Assembly (NCBI GenBank): GCA_041395165.1 | Contig: JAWLBA010000011.1 | Location: 1-47,985, forward strand | Direction: 5' to 3' | DNA from: JAIBCM01 sp041395165 | GTDB taxonomy: Bacteria; Verrucomicrobiota; Verrucomicrobiia; JADLBR01; JAIBCM01 | Length of the DNA stretch: 47,985 nucleotides | Shown: positions 1 to 8,850 of the stretch, piece after piece | How positions within the stretch are numbered: the stretch's first letter is position 1 | How the letters are laid out: every line of letters starts with the position of its first letter | The notes under the pieces: model-generated | Told to the model about the DNA's origin: nothing | Seen by the model: only the letters and a program-made list of their open reading frames with translations | The model's database searches: none | Program-made: the position numbers and the translations under genes

Positions 1-503
1 AATATTAAAGTAATATTGTCTGTGCCTCCTCCAACAGGAGCCATTGGGTTCACCGTCATGGGCTTGACCGGAGCAGTAGGAGTCGCAGCACCTGATTTGG
101 CTGGACCCGTGGCAGGCTTGGCTGCTGCTGACGCAGTTGCTGGCTTAGTAGCTGCTGGCATCGCTCCAGCTGCTTTAGCTGGGCCTGCTACTGGCTTAGG
201 AGCCACACCCGCTGGCGTTGCCACAGGTTTTACACCTGCTGGTGAAACTGGCGCAGCACCTGGTGGTCGAGCAGCAGGTCCTGGACCAAGAGAAGTCGCT
301 GGCGCACCAGGCGGTTTAGCTGCAGGAGCTGGAACACCTGGCACCAAAGGTCGTGGCGGCAAACTAATTTTTACGGTTTCCTTGCGAGGCGCTGATTCGG
401 CAGAAACCGATGGCAACCGCTTATCAGGTGGCGGCTGCGGTGTCGCAGAACCAGAACCTGGAGTTGGTGGAGGGGGTGGTGGAGTAGGTGTGTTTTCAGC
501 CAT
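1..503 (-). CDS. Pro/Ala-rich protein, N-terminal part (3' end beyond left edge)
   Basis: Reading leftward from the ATG at 503 the frame stays open for 167 codons to the window edge, so this is the start of a longer gene. The product begins MAENTPTPPPPPPTPGSG, has a short less biased stretch (KETVKISLPPRP, about residues 42-53), then about 100 residues of low-complexity Ala/Pro/Gly/Val/Lys sequence. I see no signal peptide or membrane segment in the visible part. Such sequence is expected to be a disordered linker, perhaps tethering a C-terminal domain that lies outside the window. Function is not known to me. The opposite strand is also open here, but its translation is the uniform Gly/Ala/Val mirror of the proline codons and is rejected. 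Confidence 0.6.
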   Translation of the reverse strand, partial: MAENTPTPPPPPPTPGSGSATPQPPPDKRLPSVSAESAPRKETVKISLPPRPLVPGVPAPAAKPPGAPATSLGPGPAARPPGAAPVSPAGVKPVATPAGVAPKPVAGPAKAAGAMPAATKPATASAAAKPATGPAKSGAATPTAPVKPMTVNPMAPVGGGTDNITLI

Positions 504-546
504 AAATTAAAAATATTTTCTAAATTAAATTAGTCAACCTTGATTA

Positions 547-1014
547 TCACGGAACCAGAAAAATTTTTCCTGTGTAGGGACACCGCACTTCCGTTCCACG
601 CGCATAAGGTTTTTGCGTTGCCGGATCACGAACATCCACTAATCCTGCTGTCTGTGCATAAGGACTTGTCACAAAACCTGGACGACCCGCCACTTTCATA
701 CCATAAGGATAACGTGGCGCTTGATTCGCATTAGCATTAGCCGGCGGCGGCAAACGGCTCGCTCCACCACTCGAATTATCCATAGGTGCCGACGTCGTGC
801 CACCCATCGCAGGCGGAGTGTCTGCGCTTGTTGTTGCAGGAGCATCTGGAGAAACAACTTGTTGACCCGCAGCCGAGTCAGTCTGAGTCACTCCACTGGG
901 TTGTTCTGCTGAAATATCAACCGGCGCTCGTGAAGATCGAGGTCGAGAAGAGGCACAACCATTAAAAATAAAACTTAAGCTTAACGCAATTCCGACTAAA
1001 GATAACAATTTCAT
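547..1014 (-). CDS. Lipoprotein with conserved C-terminal domain, unknown function
   Basis: The best start is the ATG at 1014, preceded by AGAAG on the coding strand; an in-frame start 13 codons upstream adds a polar leader that would spoil the signal sequence. From 1014 the product starts MKLLSLVGIALSLSFIFNGC, a classic lipoprotein signal with the lipobox Cys at residue 20, so it should be lipid-anchored outside the cytoplasm. A Ser/Pro/Ala/Asn-rich linker follows (to about residue 100), then a compact C-terminal domain containing YPYGMKVAGRPGFVTSPY and ending CPYTGKIFLVP. From memory this short C-terminal domain recurs in Verrucomicrobia lipoproteins of unknown function. It is divergent from ppdK, with a 117-bp shared upstream region. 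Confidence 0.75.
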   Translation of the reverse strand: MKLLSLVGIALSLSFIFNGCASSRPRSSRAPVDISAEQPSGVTQTDSAAGQQVVSPDAPATTSADTPPAMGGTTSAPMDNSSGGASRLPPPANANANQAPRYPYGMKVAGRPGFVTSPYAQTAGLVDVRDPATQKPYARGTEVRCPYTGKIFLVP

Positions 1015-1131
1015 AACTATTCTTCTAGTTAAATTGAGCTGGCAAAATTGCAAGCATGAAACATCGCATTGACAGAAATCGTTCGTTTGTTAGCTTCACC
1101 GACCAAATTTGAAATATTGAAAACAAAGCAT

Positions 1132-3894
1132 ATGGCAACAAAAACTAAAAAGAAATCGACCCCACGCAACTCAACAACCAAATCCCAAAAATCCGTTTAC
1201 AGCTTTGGCAACGGCCAAGCTGATGGCCACGGAAAAATGAAAGAGCTCTTAGGCGGCAAAGGCGCTAATCTTGCAGAAATGACCCGCATTGGCTTGCCTG
1301 TTCCTCCGGGCTTTACGATCACCACAGAAGTTTGCACTTATTATTATGATCATCACCGCTCTTATCCTGCAGAACTCAAAAGCCAAATTGAAAAAGCCGT
1401 AGCACGCCTGGAAAAATCCTTGGGCAAACAATTCGGCAATGTTGAAAATCCCCTCCTGGTTGCCGTGCGGTCCGGCGCGCGCGATTCCATGCCAGGCATG
1501 ATGGACACCATTTTAAATTTAGGATTAAACGATGAAACCGTTCTCGGCCTCATTGCTAAAACAGGCAATGAACGTTTTGCTTACGACTGCTACCGACGCT
1601 TCATTCAAATGTATGGAGACGTAGTCATGGGCGTGCAAAAACGCGAAGGGGAAGAACACGAACCTTTCGAAACTGTTATCGAAGAACTCAAAGAACATCT
1701 TTTTCCAGGCAAACATCACGTGGCCGATACTGAATTAGATGCTAACGCCCTGAAAGAACTTGTAAAACGATTCAAAGCTCTAGTCAAAGAACGCACAGGC
1801 AAAGCCTTCCCCTCCTCACCTTGGGAACAACTTCTCGGTGCAATCGGAGCGGTTTTTGGTTCTTGGAATAACGAACGCGCCATCATTTACCGTCGCAAAT
1901 ATGGCATCCCCGATGAATGGGGCACCGCAGTCAACGTACAAGCCATGGTTTTCGGAAATATGGGCGAGACCTCCTGTTCCGGTGTTGCTTTCACTCGAGA
2001 TCCAGCTTCCGGCGCAAAAGTTTTCTATGGAGAATATCTCATCAACGCTCAAGGTGAAGACGTGGTTGCCGGCGTTCGCACACCAGACCCCGTTGCCACA
2101 CTCCAAGTCAAAATGCCTCGTGCCCATCGCGAACTAGAAGACATTCGCAAAACGCTCGAAAGCCATTTTCGCGAAATGCAAGATTTCGAATTCACTGTGG
2201 AAGAAGGAAAACTTTACATGCTACAAACGCGCAATGGAAAACGCACCGGTCTTGCTGCGGTTAAAATTGCAGTCGACATGGTAAAAGAAAAACTTCTGAA
2301 ATGGGAAGAGGCTATCATGCGCGTGCCAGCCGATTCGTTGAGTCATCTTTTGGCTCCTATTTTTGATGGCAAAGCCCGTAAAAATGCCAAAGCCATTGCC
2401 ACCGGCCTACCCGCAGGACCCGGCGCTGCCACAGGTAAAATTATTTTTAATGCTAACGAAGCCGAAGCCCTAGCGAATAAAGGCCAACGCGTATTGCTCG
2501 TTCGGGTCGAAACCTCACCTGAAGATATCCGCGGCATGCTTGCTGCCGAAGGCATCCTGACCGCGCGGGGTGGTGTCAGTTCCCACGCAGCATTAGTTGC
2601 ACGTCAAATGGGTAAAGTTTGCGTGTGCGGCGCTTCTGCCTTGCGCATCGATTACGAAAAACAAACCCTCACCATTGGCGATCAAGTTTTCAAAAAAGGC
2701 GACTTTTTCTCCATCGACGGCACCAGTGGCGAAATTTTCGTAGGCGAACTCCCTACTTCGGCTTCTGAAGTCGTGCAAGTGCTCGTGGAAAAAAGTTTAA
2801 AACCACAACAAGCTTCCACCTACCAATACTTCGCCCAACTCATGAAATGGGCCGATAAAACTCGCGCCTTGCGCGTTCGCACCAATGCGGACACGCCCGA
2901 TCAAGTTTCCACCGCCGTGGCCTTCGGAGCAGAAGGCATCGGACTTTGCCGAACGGAACATATGTTTTTTGAAGGCGATCGCATCGACGCTGTGCGAGAA
3001 ATGATTCTTGCCGACTCAAAAGAAGCGCGTGAAGCCGCTTTGAAAAAATTGTTACCATTCCAACGCCAAGATTTCATTGGCATTTTCAAAGCGTTAGATG
3101 GTTTACCCGCTACCATTCGACTTTTGGATCCGCCATTACACGAATTCTTGCCACACGATCACGCACAGCAAGCCGCTTTAGCCAATAAATTGGAAATTCC
3201 TGTAGAACGCATTGCCAAACGCGTTCATGAACTGCATGAATTCAACCCCATGCTCGGTCATCGCGGCTGTCGACTCGGCGTCGTCTACCCTGAAATTTCT
3301 GAGATGCAAGCACGCGCCATTTTTGAAGCGGCGGCAGAAGTTCAGAAAAAAGGAACAAAAGTTCGACCAGAAATCATGATTCCTCTTGTCGGCTTTCCGA
3401 AAGAATTAAAACTGCAACTCGCCATTGTTCGTCGCGTGGCTGAAGCCGTGCAAAAAGAAAAAGGCGTTAAACTTCATTACTCCGTTGGAACCATGATCGA
3501 AATTCCGCGCGCTTGCGTGGCCGCGGCCAAAATCGCTCAAGACGCTGAATTCTTTAGCTTCGGCACCAACGACCTCACCCAAACCGCTTTAGGTATGAGC
3601 CGCGACGATTCCGGCTCCTTCTTACCTTTTTATCAACGCGACGAAATCGTAAAAAGCAATCCGTTTGCTTCGATCGACGAAGAAGGCGTGGGCGAATTAA
3701 TGAAAATTGCCATCAAAAATGGTCGCACCACACGGCCTGACATTAAACTTGGCATCTGCGGCGAACACGGTGGCGATCCGACATCAGTCAAATTCTGTCA
3801 TCGCATCGGCCTAAGCTATGTTAGTTGCTCACCTTATCGTATCCCAATTGCGCAATTAGCTGCAGCTCAAGCCGCTTTAGAAAAGAAAAAATAA
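1132..3894 (+). CDS. ppdK: Pyruvate, phosphate dikinase
   Basis: Interconverts pyruvate + ATP + Pi and phosphoenolpyruvate + AMP + PPi (EC 2.7.9.1), linking glycolysis and gluconeogenesis in the cytoplasm. The 920-residue length from the ATG at 1132 fits the bacterial enzyme. An in-frame ATG at 1069 would add 21 residues, but the Lys/Ser-rich start MATKTKKKSTPRNS followed by VYSFGNGQADG is more natural. Order: N-terminal ATP-grasp domain (GGKGANLAEM, about 50-60), swivelling phosphohistidine domain with GGVSSHAALVARQMGK (phosphorylated His485), and C-terminal PEP-utilising TIM barrel with FGTNDLTQTALG and the catalytic Cys876 in GICGEHGGDP. All key residues are present. plsC follows after 9 bp and is probably co-transcribed. 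Confidence 0.97.
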   Translation: MATKTKKKSTPRNSTTKSQKSVYSFGNGQADGHGKMKELLGGKGANLAEMTRIGLPVPPGFTITTEVCTYYYDHHRSYPAELKSQIEKAVARLEKSLGKQFGNVENPLLVAVRSGARDSMPGMMDTILNLGLNDETVLGLIAKTGNERFAYDCYRRFIQMYGDVVMGVQKREGEEHEPFETVIEELKEHLFPGKHHVADTELDANALKELVKRFKALVKERTGKAFPSSPWEQLLGAIGAVFGSWNNERAIIYRRKYGIPDEWGTAVNVQAMVFGNMGETSCSGVAFTRDPASGAKVFYGEYLINAQGEDVVAGVRTPDPVATLQVKMPRAHRELEDIRKTLESHFREMQDFEFTVEEGKLYMLQTRNGKRTGLAAVKIAVDMVKEKLLKWEEAIMRVPADSLSHLLAPIFDGKARKNAKAIATGLPAGPGAATGKIIFNANEAEALANKGQRVLLVRVETSPEDIRGMLAAEGILTARGGVSSHAALVARQMGKVCVCGASALRIDYEKQTLTIGDQVFKKGDFFSIDGTSGEIFVGELPTSASEVVQVLVEKSLKPQQASTYQYFAQLMKWADKTRALRVRTNADTPDQVSTAVAFGAEGIGLCRTEHMFFEGDRIDAVREMILADSKEAREAALKKLLPFQRQDFIGIFKALDGLPATIRLLDPPLHEFLPHDHAQQAALANKLEIPVERIAKRVHELHEFNPMLGHRGCRLGVVYPEISEMQARAIFEAAAEVQKKGTKVRPEIMIPLVGFPKELKLQLAIVRRVAEAVQKEKGVKLHYSVGTMIEIPRACVAAAKIAQDAEFFSFGTNDLTQTALGMSRDDSGSFLPFYQRDEIVKSNPFASIDEEGVGELMKIAIKNGRTTRPDIKLGICGEHGGDPTSVKFCHRIGLSYVSCSPYRIPIAQLAAAQAALEKKK

Positions 3895-3903
3895 AATTGG
3901 GTA

Positions 3904-4596
3904 ATGAATTACGCGCTGCGCTATCATCTTCCCGCTTGGATTGGAAGAAGATTAGCGCACGTTTTTTTGCAAGTACGCGTTACAGGAAAAGAAAATATTC
4001 CTGCTCAAGGCCCTTTTCTGCTGATTGCCAATCACATTAGCCACTTCGATCCGCCTTTGCTCGGCATCGTGATTCCCCATTATCTCGCCTGGGTTGTCGC
4101 CGCCGATCTCTACAGCAATGGGCTGCTTCGAAACTTTTTTAATTATGTTAACGCCATCCCAATCAATCGTAAAATGAACGATCGCCGGGCTGTCAAAGCT
4201 ATTTTATCGCGCGTCAAACAAAACGAAGGTATTGGCCTTTTTCCTGAAGGCGGCATTCGTTACGGCAAAGATTCCTTATTGCAAGGCGCGCCCATGAATG
4301 AAACAGTGGGAGCTATCGCCCATCTGACGCATGTTCCCATATTGCCCGCTCTCATTATAGGCAGTGACAAACTTTATCATTATAAAGCCTGGTTTCGCAA
4401 AACAACTGTTGATATCGCATTCGCTCCAACCATTTCACCCGATCAATTTTCTGGAAGCTCCTCGGAAATTCGCCAACAAATCAATCACGCAACCACGCAA
4501 GCCATTCAAAAACTTTTCCAACAAACAAAAGAAAAATTTCAATTAACCGATCACGATCTTCCTAAATCCGTAGAGGAACGTTGGGCAGGACTATGA
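3904..4596 (+). CDS. plsC: 1-acyl-sn-glycerol-3-phosphate acyltransferase family protein
   Basis: A 230-residue LPLAT-fold acyltransferase. The catalytic NHxxxxD motif is NHISHFD (residues 43-49) and the glycerophosphate-binding motif is FPEGGIR (113-119). The usual role is acylation of lysophosphatidate to phosphatidate at the inner membrane; the exact acceptor cannot be read from sequence. The segment LLGIVIPHYLAWVVAADLY is hydrophobic and probably membrane-associated. It starts 9 bp after ppdK. Its end overlaps the convergent NUDIX gene by 6 bp, leaving no room for a terminator between the two. Confidence 0.88.
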   Translation: MNYALRYHLPAWIGRRLAHVFLQVRVTGKENIPAQGPFLLIANHISHFDPPLLGIVIPHYLAWVVAADLYSNGLLRNFFNYVNAIPINRKMNDRRAVKAILSRVKQNEGIGLFPEGGIRYGKDSLLQGAPMNETVGAIAHLTHVPILPALIIGSDKLYHYKAWFRKTTVDIAFAPTISPDQFSGSSSEIRQQINHATTQAIQKLFQQTKEKFQLTDHDLPKSVEERWAGL

Positions 4597-5076
4597 TTTT
4601 AAATCCAGTCGCTTGCTCAACAAAGTTTCTCCATCAAAAACAAAATAACCTTCAAATTTTTGTCTTTGAAAAACCAATGGCAACCAATGCGCATCATCCG
4701 CCCACATGCGATGATAAGGCACTTCTGAAATGGCGCTCCAAAACGCTAAAGCCTCATCCGTTTCAATAAGCTCCCCTTCATAACCATCCGCTCGAAAAAC
4801 AGCACATTGCAAAGCATAACCGTCATGAAACTGAAAAAAAAGTTCGCCAATATGCTCAATCTGTTTCGGTAAAATCCCAATCTCTTCCTGAGTTTCACGA
4901 ATCGCAGCTTGGAGCGCCGTCTCACCTGGATCAATGCGTCCTCCCGGTCCATTCACCTTGCCCGCACCAAAACCACGTTTTTTGTGTATCAACAAAACCT
5001 GATCGCCTTGAACAACAAAACAAAGCACCGCTTTTTCTTTGGGTTGCCAACTATTCCAATCAAAATCCATACTCAC
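4591..5076 (-). CDS. NUDIX hydrolase, MTH1-like (8-oxo-dGTP diphosphatase family)
   Basis: 161 residues with a complete NUDIX box at 46-68: GRIDPGE, then seven residues, RETQEE and IGI. The flanking text (AVLCFVVQGDQVLLIHKKRGFGAGKVNGPGG) resembles the MTH1/8-oxo-dGTP diphosphatase branch, which sanitises oxidised nucleotides; the substrate is inferred from family only. It is the last gene of a leftward run: its ATG overlaps the argS stop by 4 bp (ATGA), indicating translational coupling. It converges on plsC. Confidence 0.85.
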   Translation of the reverse strand: MSMDFDWNSWQPKEKAVLCFVVQGDQVLLIHKKRGFGAGKVNGPGGRIDPGETALQAAIRETQEEIGILPKQIEHIGELFFQFHDGYALQCAVFRADGYEGELIETDEALAFWSAISEVPYHRMWADDAHWLPLVFQRQKFEGYFVFDGETLLSKRLDLKS

Positions 5077-6776
5077 ATCCTCTCCAACGTTCGAATACCT
5101 AAAAGCTCACAGCCGTGCTTCAACATTTCAGCGACTCGATGGCACAACGCCAAACGATGTGCTCGAATCGCAGGTTCCGCTTTCAAAACGGGACATTCCT
5201 CAAAAAAGGAATGAAATAATCCAGCCAAACGATAAAGATAAAAACAAAGATGATGCGGACGCTGCTCCAAAGCAACCTCTTCTAAAACTGAATGCCATTG
5301 CAATAAAAGTAAAATCAACTCCCGCTCTTTAGGATGCAAATCGTTTTGAAGTGAACCTTTTTGAGCCCCCATTTCATTAGCTTTACGAATAATGGATCGG
5401 GTTCGAACGTAAGCATTCAACAAATAAGGCGCCGTGTTGCCGTCAAAAGCTAAAAGTTTTTTCCAATCAAAAACATAATCCAAATGCCGATTTTGCACCA
5501 GATCAGCATATTTTACCGAACCAATTCCCAATACTTCCGCAATCGTTTGTTGCTCTTCTTCCGACAAATCCGGCCTTCTTTCTTTAACAATGGCCAACGC
5601 GCGCGCCATTGCCTCATCCAATAATGCTTCCAACTTGACTGGATCCCCTTCCCGCGTTTTTAACGGTTTTTTATCCGCACCCAAAATCGTGCCAAACGTC
5701 ACATGAACCAGCCCAACACCCATTTTGCATCGACGCACCGTTGCAAAAAGCTGTTGAAAATGGAGTGTTTGCCGCGAATCCGTCACATACCAAACCGCAT
5801 CCGGATGAAATTCTTTCACACGATAAAAAAGTGTCGCAATATCAGTTGTTGCGTACAATGCCGCCCCATCCGATTTCTGAATAAGAAAAGGCTTATCCTT
5901 CAAAGTCGACTCATCGAAAAAAACACAAATAGCGCCTTCACTCTCCTGTGCAACCCCACGCGCAACCAAATCTTCCACTACCGATTTGAGCTGGGGATTA
6001 TAAAAACTTTCACCCAAAACATGATCAAAACGCACATCAAGTCGTTCATAAATACGATCAAACGCAGCCTGACTTAACGCGCGAAATTTTTCCCAAAGCG
6101 CTAGATTTTCCTGATCGCCTTCCTGCAATTTCTTTAATTCAAAACGCGCTTCTTCCAAAACTTTCTCATCTTTTTGGCTCGCTTCATGAGCCAATTTGTA
6201 AAGCCGCTCCATCTCAGCGATGGGATTCTGTTCCAACTTTTCGGATGAACCATACTTGCGAAAACCCACAATTAACTTTCCAAACTGCGTACCCCAATCG
6301 CCAATATGATTATCCGTAATCACCTGATGACCTAAAAACCGCATCACACGCGCCAAACAATCTCCCAAAATCGTTGAGCGAATATGCCCCACATGCATCG
6401 CTTTGGCCACATTGGGCGCGCTAAAATCAATGACAAAAGTTTGCTTATTTTTTAAATGAGGCACTAAAGAATAAGTTTGAAAAACTTGGACAATAAAATC
6501 GTCTTTAAGCCGCAAATTAATAAAGCCCCCGCCCGCCACAGAAACTTGACCCATTTTTTCATGCCTTGCATTCCATGCTTCAGCTATTTGCGTGGCTAAT
6601 TCTCGCGGATTTTTGCCAGCTTGCTTGCCCAAAGTCATCGCTGCATTGGTTTGATAATCACCAAACCGCGCATCCGCACAGGGTTGCCAAAAATTAAAAT
6701 TTTCAGGTGACGCAATATCATTCGCTCGCAAAATTTCTTGCAAGCCAGAGCTCAATTTTTCCAAAAACAGACTCAT
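5073..6776 (-). CDS. argS: Arginine--tRNA ligase
   Basis: Charges tRNA-Arg (EC 6.1.1.19). 567 residues, normal for a bacterial class Ia ArgRS. Visible parts: N-terminal Add-1 domain (1-100), the signature FSAPNVAKAMHVGHIRST with the HIGH-type motif HVGH at 128-131, the WGTQFG motif of the catalytic core, a degenerate KMSK region (DKKPLKTREGDP), and the C-terminal DALR anticodon-binding domain with YAYVRTRSI-like text (LLNAYVRTRSIIRKA). No lesions seen. It sits 9 bp after the EIIA reading frame and overlaps the downstream NUDIX gene by 4 bp, so it belongs to a four-gene leftward unit starting at 7945. Confidence 0.96.
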   Translation of the reverse strand: MSLFLEKLSSGLQEILRANDIASPENFNFWQPCADARFGDYQTNAAMTLGKQAGKNPRELATQIAEAWNARHEKMGQVSVAGGGFINLRLKDDFIVQVFQTYSLVPHLKNKQTFVIDFSAPNVAKAMHVGHIRSTILGDCLARVMRFLGHQVITDNHIGDWGTQFGKLIVGFRKYGSSEKLEQNPIAEMERLYKLAHEASQKDEKVLEEARFELKKLQEGDQENLALWEKFRALSQAAFDRIYERLDVRFDHVLGESFYNPQLKSVVEDLVARGVAQESEGAICVFFDESTLKDKPFLIQKSDGAALYATTDIATLFYRVKEFHPDAVWYVTDSRQTLHFQQLFATVRRCKMGVGLVHVTFGTILGADKKPLKTREGDPVKLEALLDEAMARALAIVKERRPDLSEEEQQTIAEVLGIGSVKYADLVQNRHLDYVFDWKKLLAFDGNTAPYLLNAYVRTRSIIRKANEMGAQKGSLQNDLHPKERELILLLLQWHSVLEEVALEQRPHHLCFYLYRLAGLFHSFFEECPVLKAEPAIRAHRLALCHRVAEMLKHGCELLGIRTLERM

Positions 6777-6785
6777 AAAAACCGT

Positions 6786-7256
6786 TTAGAGCTCTACCTG
6801 TTTCTCTGCTTCCAAAATTTCCTCTAATTTTTCGGCCGTGTCGGCTTCTAAAAGTTTTTGGCGTTGAGTTTTCGTATTGAGAAATCGCGCTAAGGTAGCC
6901 AACGTTTTCAAGTGCAACTGAGTTTGATGCTGAGGCACTAGCAATAAAATAACCAGACGCACGGGTGCTCCGTCCATGGATTCAAGCTCAATTCCCGCTT
7001 CCGATCGCCCCAAAGCTGCCACAGCCGTTTCTAATCCAGCAATGCCTGCGTGAGGAATGGCAATGCCCCCACCAATACCCGTGCTCATAGAGCGTTCGCG
7101 CTAGAATAGCTTTGTGGAAGCCGCCTCTTTTTGATCGTTTCCCAACGCATGGGCTATTACCAATACCTCCAACAACTCTTCAATCGCTTGCCAACGATCT
7201 TTAGCTTCTAAATTAGCCTTCACATGAGAAAGCGGCATTAATTCCGATAATTTCAT
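6786..7256 (-). pseudogene. PTS EIIA type-2 (PtsN-like) domain protein, interrupted by in-frame amber codon
   Basis: From the ATG at 7256 the frame reads MKLSELMPLSHVKANLEAKD and continues to a TAG at 7103-7101 (codon 52). The same frame then resumes RERSMSTGIGGGIAIPHAG and runs cleanly to 6786. This is one EIIA-type-2 domain of about 155 residues split by a single nonsense codon. The active-site His would be His69 (IPHA). EIIA-Ntr-like proteins act in phosphorelay regulation of metabolism, potassium transport and envelope functions; this role is family knowledge. Reinitiation at the ATG at 7088 would make a 100-residue protein that keeps the His but lacks the first helix and strand. The start overlaps the stop of the upstream membrane protease gene (ATGA). 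Confidence 0.8.
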
Positions 7257-7945
7257 AAGCGACTACCACTAAAGCAAAATTGATAAAATGACAACCCTAG
7301 CTCTCGCATTTCTTTCCATCCCAGCAAAAATCCTGTCCACCATTGTTCCCAAGTTAATTGAGGTAATAACAAAATCAGAAAAAAAGTGAGCAGCAAAATG
7401 TTCATAAGATAAATAAAACTCATCGAAAAAAGCCATCCATGCTGCGTGACATCCGATTGCTCTGTGGTGATTAACATTAACACTGTAAACGTCAGATGGA
7501 ATCCCCAGGTCAATCCCAACAAGAGATAAAGAATTGCACTCCAACCATCCAAAGTCATCCAAAAAGAAAGCAACCACCATATCCAAACGACCAGCCCGCT
7601 ATAAATAGGAAAAAAATAAGGTGCAAGCGCGATCCATACATTACTTTTATCCGTGCGCACATAACCGCCACGAGACGAAACTTTCATTCGAAACACACTA
7701 CCGCCAAAAAGCCAAATACCCAAAGCATGCGTCAATTCATGACCAAACACGTAAAGCCACATCGGTCGTGGCAAAATAAAAAAAAGCAACAGCCAACTCA
7801 CAAAACCCGCGCCAAACCACACTAAAGAGTTTTGAGCATAAAGCTGTGTCTTCACTTCATAAAGACTCATTCCCAAGGCGTAGGAACACAAAAATGCCAA
7901 AGGAATAAGACCCAAAAGACCAATAAAAAATTTTTGCCACTTCAC
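7253..7945 (-). CDS. M50-type membrane metallopeptidase-like protein
   Basis: 230 residues, strongly hydrophobic, about six membrane segments. The zinc-site motif HExxH appears as FGHELTHAL (H69, E70, H73) next to a membrane segment, as in M50 (site-2 protease) peptidases. A clear LDG/NPDG third-ligand motif is not evident, so protease activity is likely but unproven. It is the first gene of the leftward unit with the EIIA gene, argS and the NUDIX gene, and its stop overlaps the EIIA start by 4 bp. It is divergent from rpsT with 47 bp between the starts, so the promoters must overlap. Confidence 0.65.
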   Translation of the reverse strand: MKWQKFFIGLLGLIPLAFLCSYALGMSLYEVKTQLYAQNSLVWFGAGFVSWLLLFFILPRPMWLYVFGHELTHALGIWLFGGSVFRMKVSSRGGYVRTDKSNVWIALAPYFFPIYSGLVVWIWWLLSFWMTLDGWSAILYLLLGLTWGFHLTFTVLMLITTEQSDVTQHGWLFSMSFIYLMNILLLTFFLILLLPQLTWEQWWTGFLLGWKEMRELGLSFYQFCFSGSRL

Positions 7946-7992
7946 ACTTGCTTTTTTTTGCGCTCTTTTTACCGTCTTGGAAATCGTTTTTT

Positions 7993-8247
7993 ATGGCAAA
8001 TACAAAATCAGCAGCAAAACAAGCACGTTCTTCACTTCGAAAACGCGCTGTAAACCTTCGTCGCAAACACACCTTGAAAAAACTGGAAAAACAGTTTCGT
8101 GATTTAATTCACGCAAAAAAAATCGAAGAAGCCAAAGCGCTTTTTCCCAAAGTCGTTTCCACGTTTGCTAAAGCTGCCAAAGGCAAAACCATTCACCGCA
8201 ATAAAGCCAGCCGTAAACAAGCGCGTCTTAGCCAACTGATTAAGTAA
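7993..8247 (+). CDS. rpsT: Small ribosomal subunit protein bS20
   Basis: 84 residues from the ATG at 7993, starting MANTKSAAKQARSSLRKRAV, the standard bS20 opening. Highly basic and helical; binds 16S rRNA early in 30S assembly. The frame is open further upstream (to 7948), but the extension is hydrophobic and not part of the family. There is no strong Shine-Dalgarno sequence; only a weak GGAAA lies upstream, which fits the autoregulated, poorly initiating start known for rpsT in other bacteria (inference). A hairpin terminator follows at 8275. Confidence 0.97.
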   Translation: MANTKSAAKQARSSLRKRAVNLRRKHTLKKLEKQFRDLIHAKKIEEAKALFPKVVSTFAKAAKGKTIHRNKASRKQARLSQLIK

Positions 8248-8274
8248 CTGCTAAATAAGCTTAGCTTTCTTACT

Positions 8275-8309
8275 AAGAAGTATTCCACTTCTTAAGTTTT
8301 CTTTATTAA
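8275..8309 (+). terminator. Rho-independent terminator after rpsT
   Basis: A perfect 7-bp stem AAGAAGT / ACTTCTT with a 5-nt loop (8275-8293) is followed by AAGTTTTCTTTATT. It lies 27 bp after the rpsT stop and separates rpsT from the convergent tRNA-Thr gene. Confidence 0.6.
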
Positions 8310-8324
8310 TTTTGACTTAAAAAA

Positions 8325-8396
8325 AGCCGGTTGTCGGATTCGAACCGACGACCAGCGGTTTACAAAACCGCTGCTCTACCTCTGAGCTAAACCGGC
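8325..8396 (-). tRNA. tRNA-Thr (anticodon UGU)
   Basis: Folds as a complete 72-nt cloverleaf on the minus strand. Acceptor stem GCCGGTT/AACCGGC with discriminator U; D arm GCTCAGAGGTAGAGC; anticodon stem GCGGT/ACCGC around the loop TTTGTAA, giving anticodon TGT at 34-36; T arm GTCGG-TTCGAAT-CCGAC. CCA is not encoded. It reads ACA and, through wobble, other threonine codons. Confidence 0.95.
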
Positions 8397-8450
8397 GAAA
8401 TGTTTTTGAGGTTATAGAAAACTCTACGACAAAGCAACTCTCGTCTTCAT

Positions 8451-8750
8451 TTACTCACCCATTCGAAATACTTCGGGGACCGACTCGTCCTCATTGGTGG
8501 GAGTCGTTTTTTTCTCTGAGGGTTCCAATTCGAGCACTTCTGCATCGGGATTATCCAAAATCAAATGATCCAGTTTAGCTTCTGGCGGTTCTTGCTCTTG
8601 AGTGGATTGACGATAATAAAGCGCTCCAACACCTCCCACAACTCCAAGCAATAGCAATAAGGCGAGATAAGAAAAAGAACGATCCTTTCCCGATTTTCCT
8701 TTTGCTTTTAGTTTTCTTCTGGATTTTATGCTGCCTCTCAATTTCGCCAT
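8451..8750 (-). CDS. Small single-pass membrane protein, unknown function
   Basis: 99 residues from the ATG at 8750: a very basic N-terminus (MAKLRGSIKSRRKLKAKGKSGKD), one hydrophobic segment (SYLALLLLLGVVGGVGALYY, about 30-49) and an acidic, Pro/Glu-rich tail. By the positive-inside rule the basic end is cytoplasmic and the acidic tail extracytoplasmic. The frame is open 123 codons further upstream, but that part lies antisense to the deacetylase gene and has no coding character, so the internal ATG is preferred. I do not recognise a family. It sits between tRNA-Thr and the divergent deacetylase gene. Confidence 0.55.
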   Translation of the reverse strand: MAKLRGSIKSRRKLKAKGKSGKDRSFSYLALLLLLGVVGGVGALYYRQSTQEQEPPEAKLDHLILDNPDAEVLELEPSEKKTTPTNEDESVPEVFRMGE

Positions 8751-8850
8751 AATTTTAACAACTTTCTTAGCCCAGTTTATCGCGAAAATCAAATTGCGCC
8801 GAGGAAATTCCGCTTGCTCTTTATTATGATTACTTAAGAATGCCCTTTTT

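Noticed and set aside
16..510. A 164-codon plus-strand frame rich in Gly, Ala and Val
   Set aside because: It is the mirror of the Pro/Ala-rich minus-strand gene; proline and alanine codons read backwards give Gly/Ala/Val-rich text. The minus frame has a sensible start and continues past the edge.
5703..6077. A 124-codon plus-strand frame inside argS
   Set aside because: Shadow of argS; composition is Asn/His/Arg-rich without any motif.
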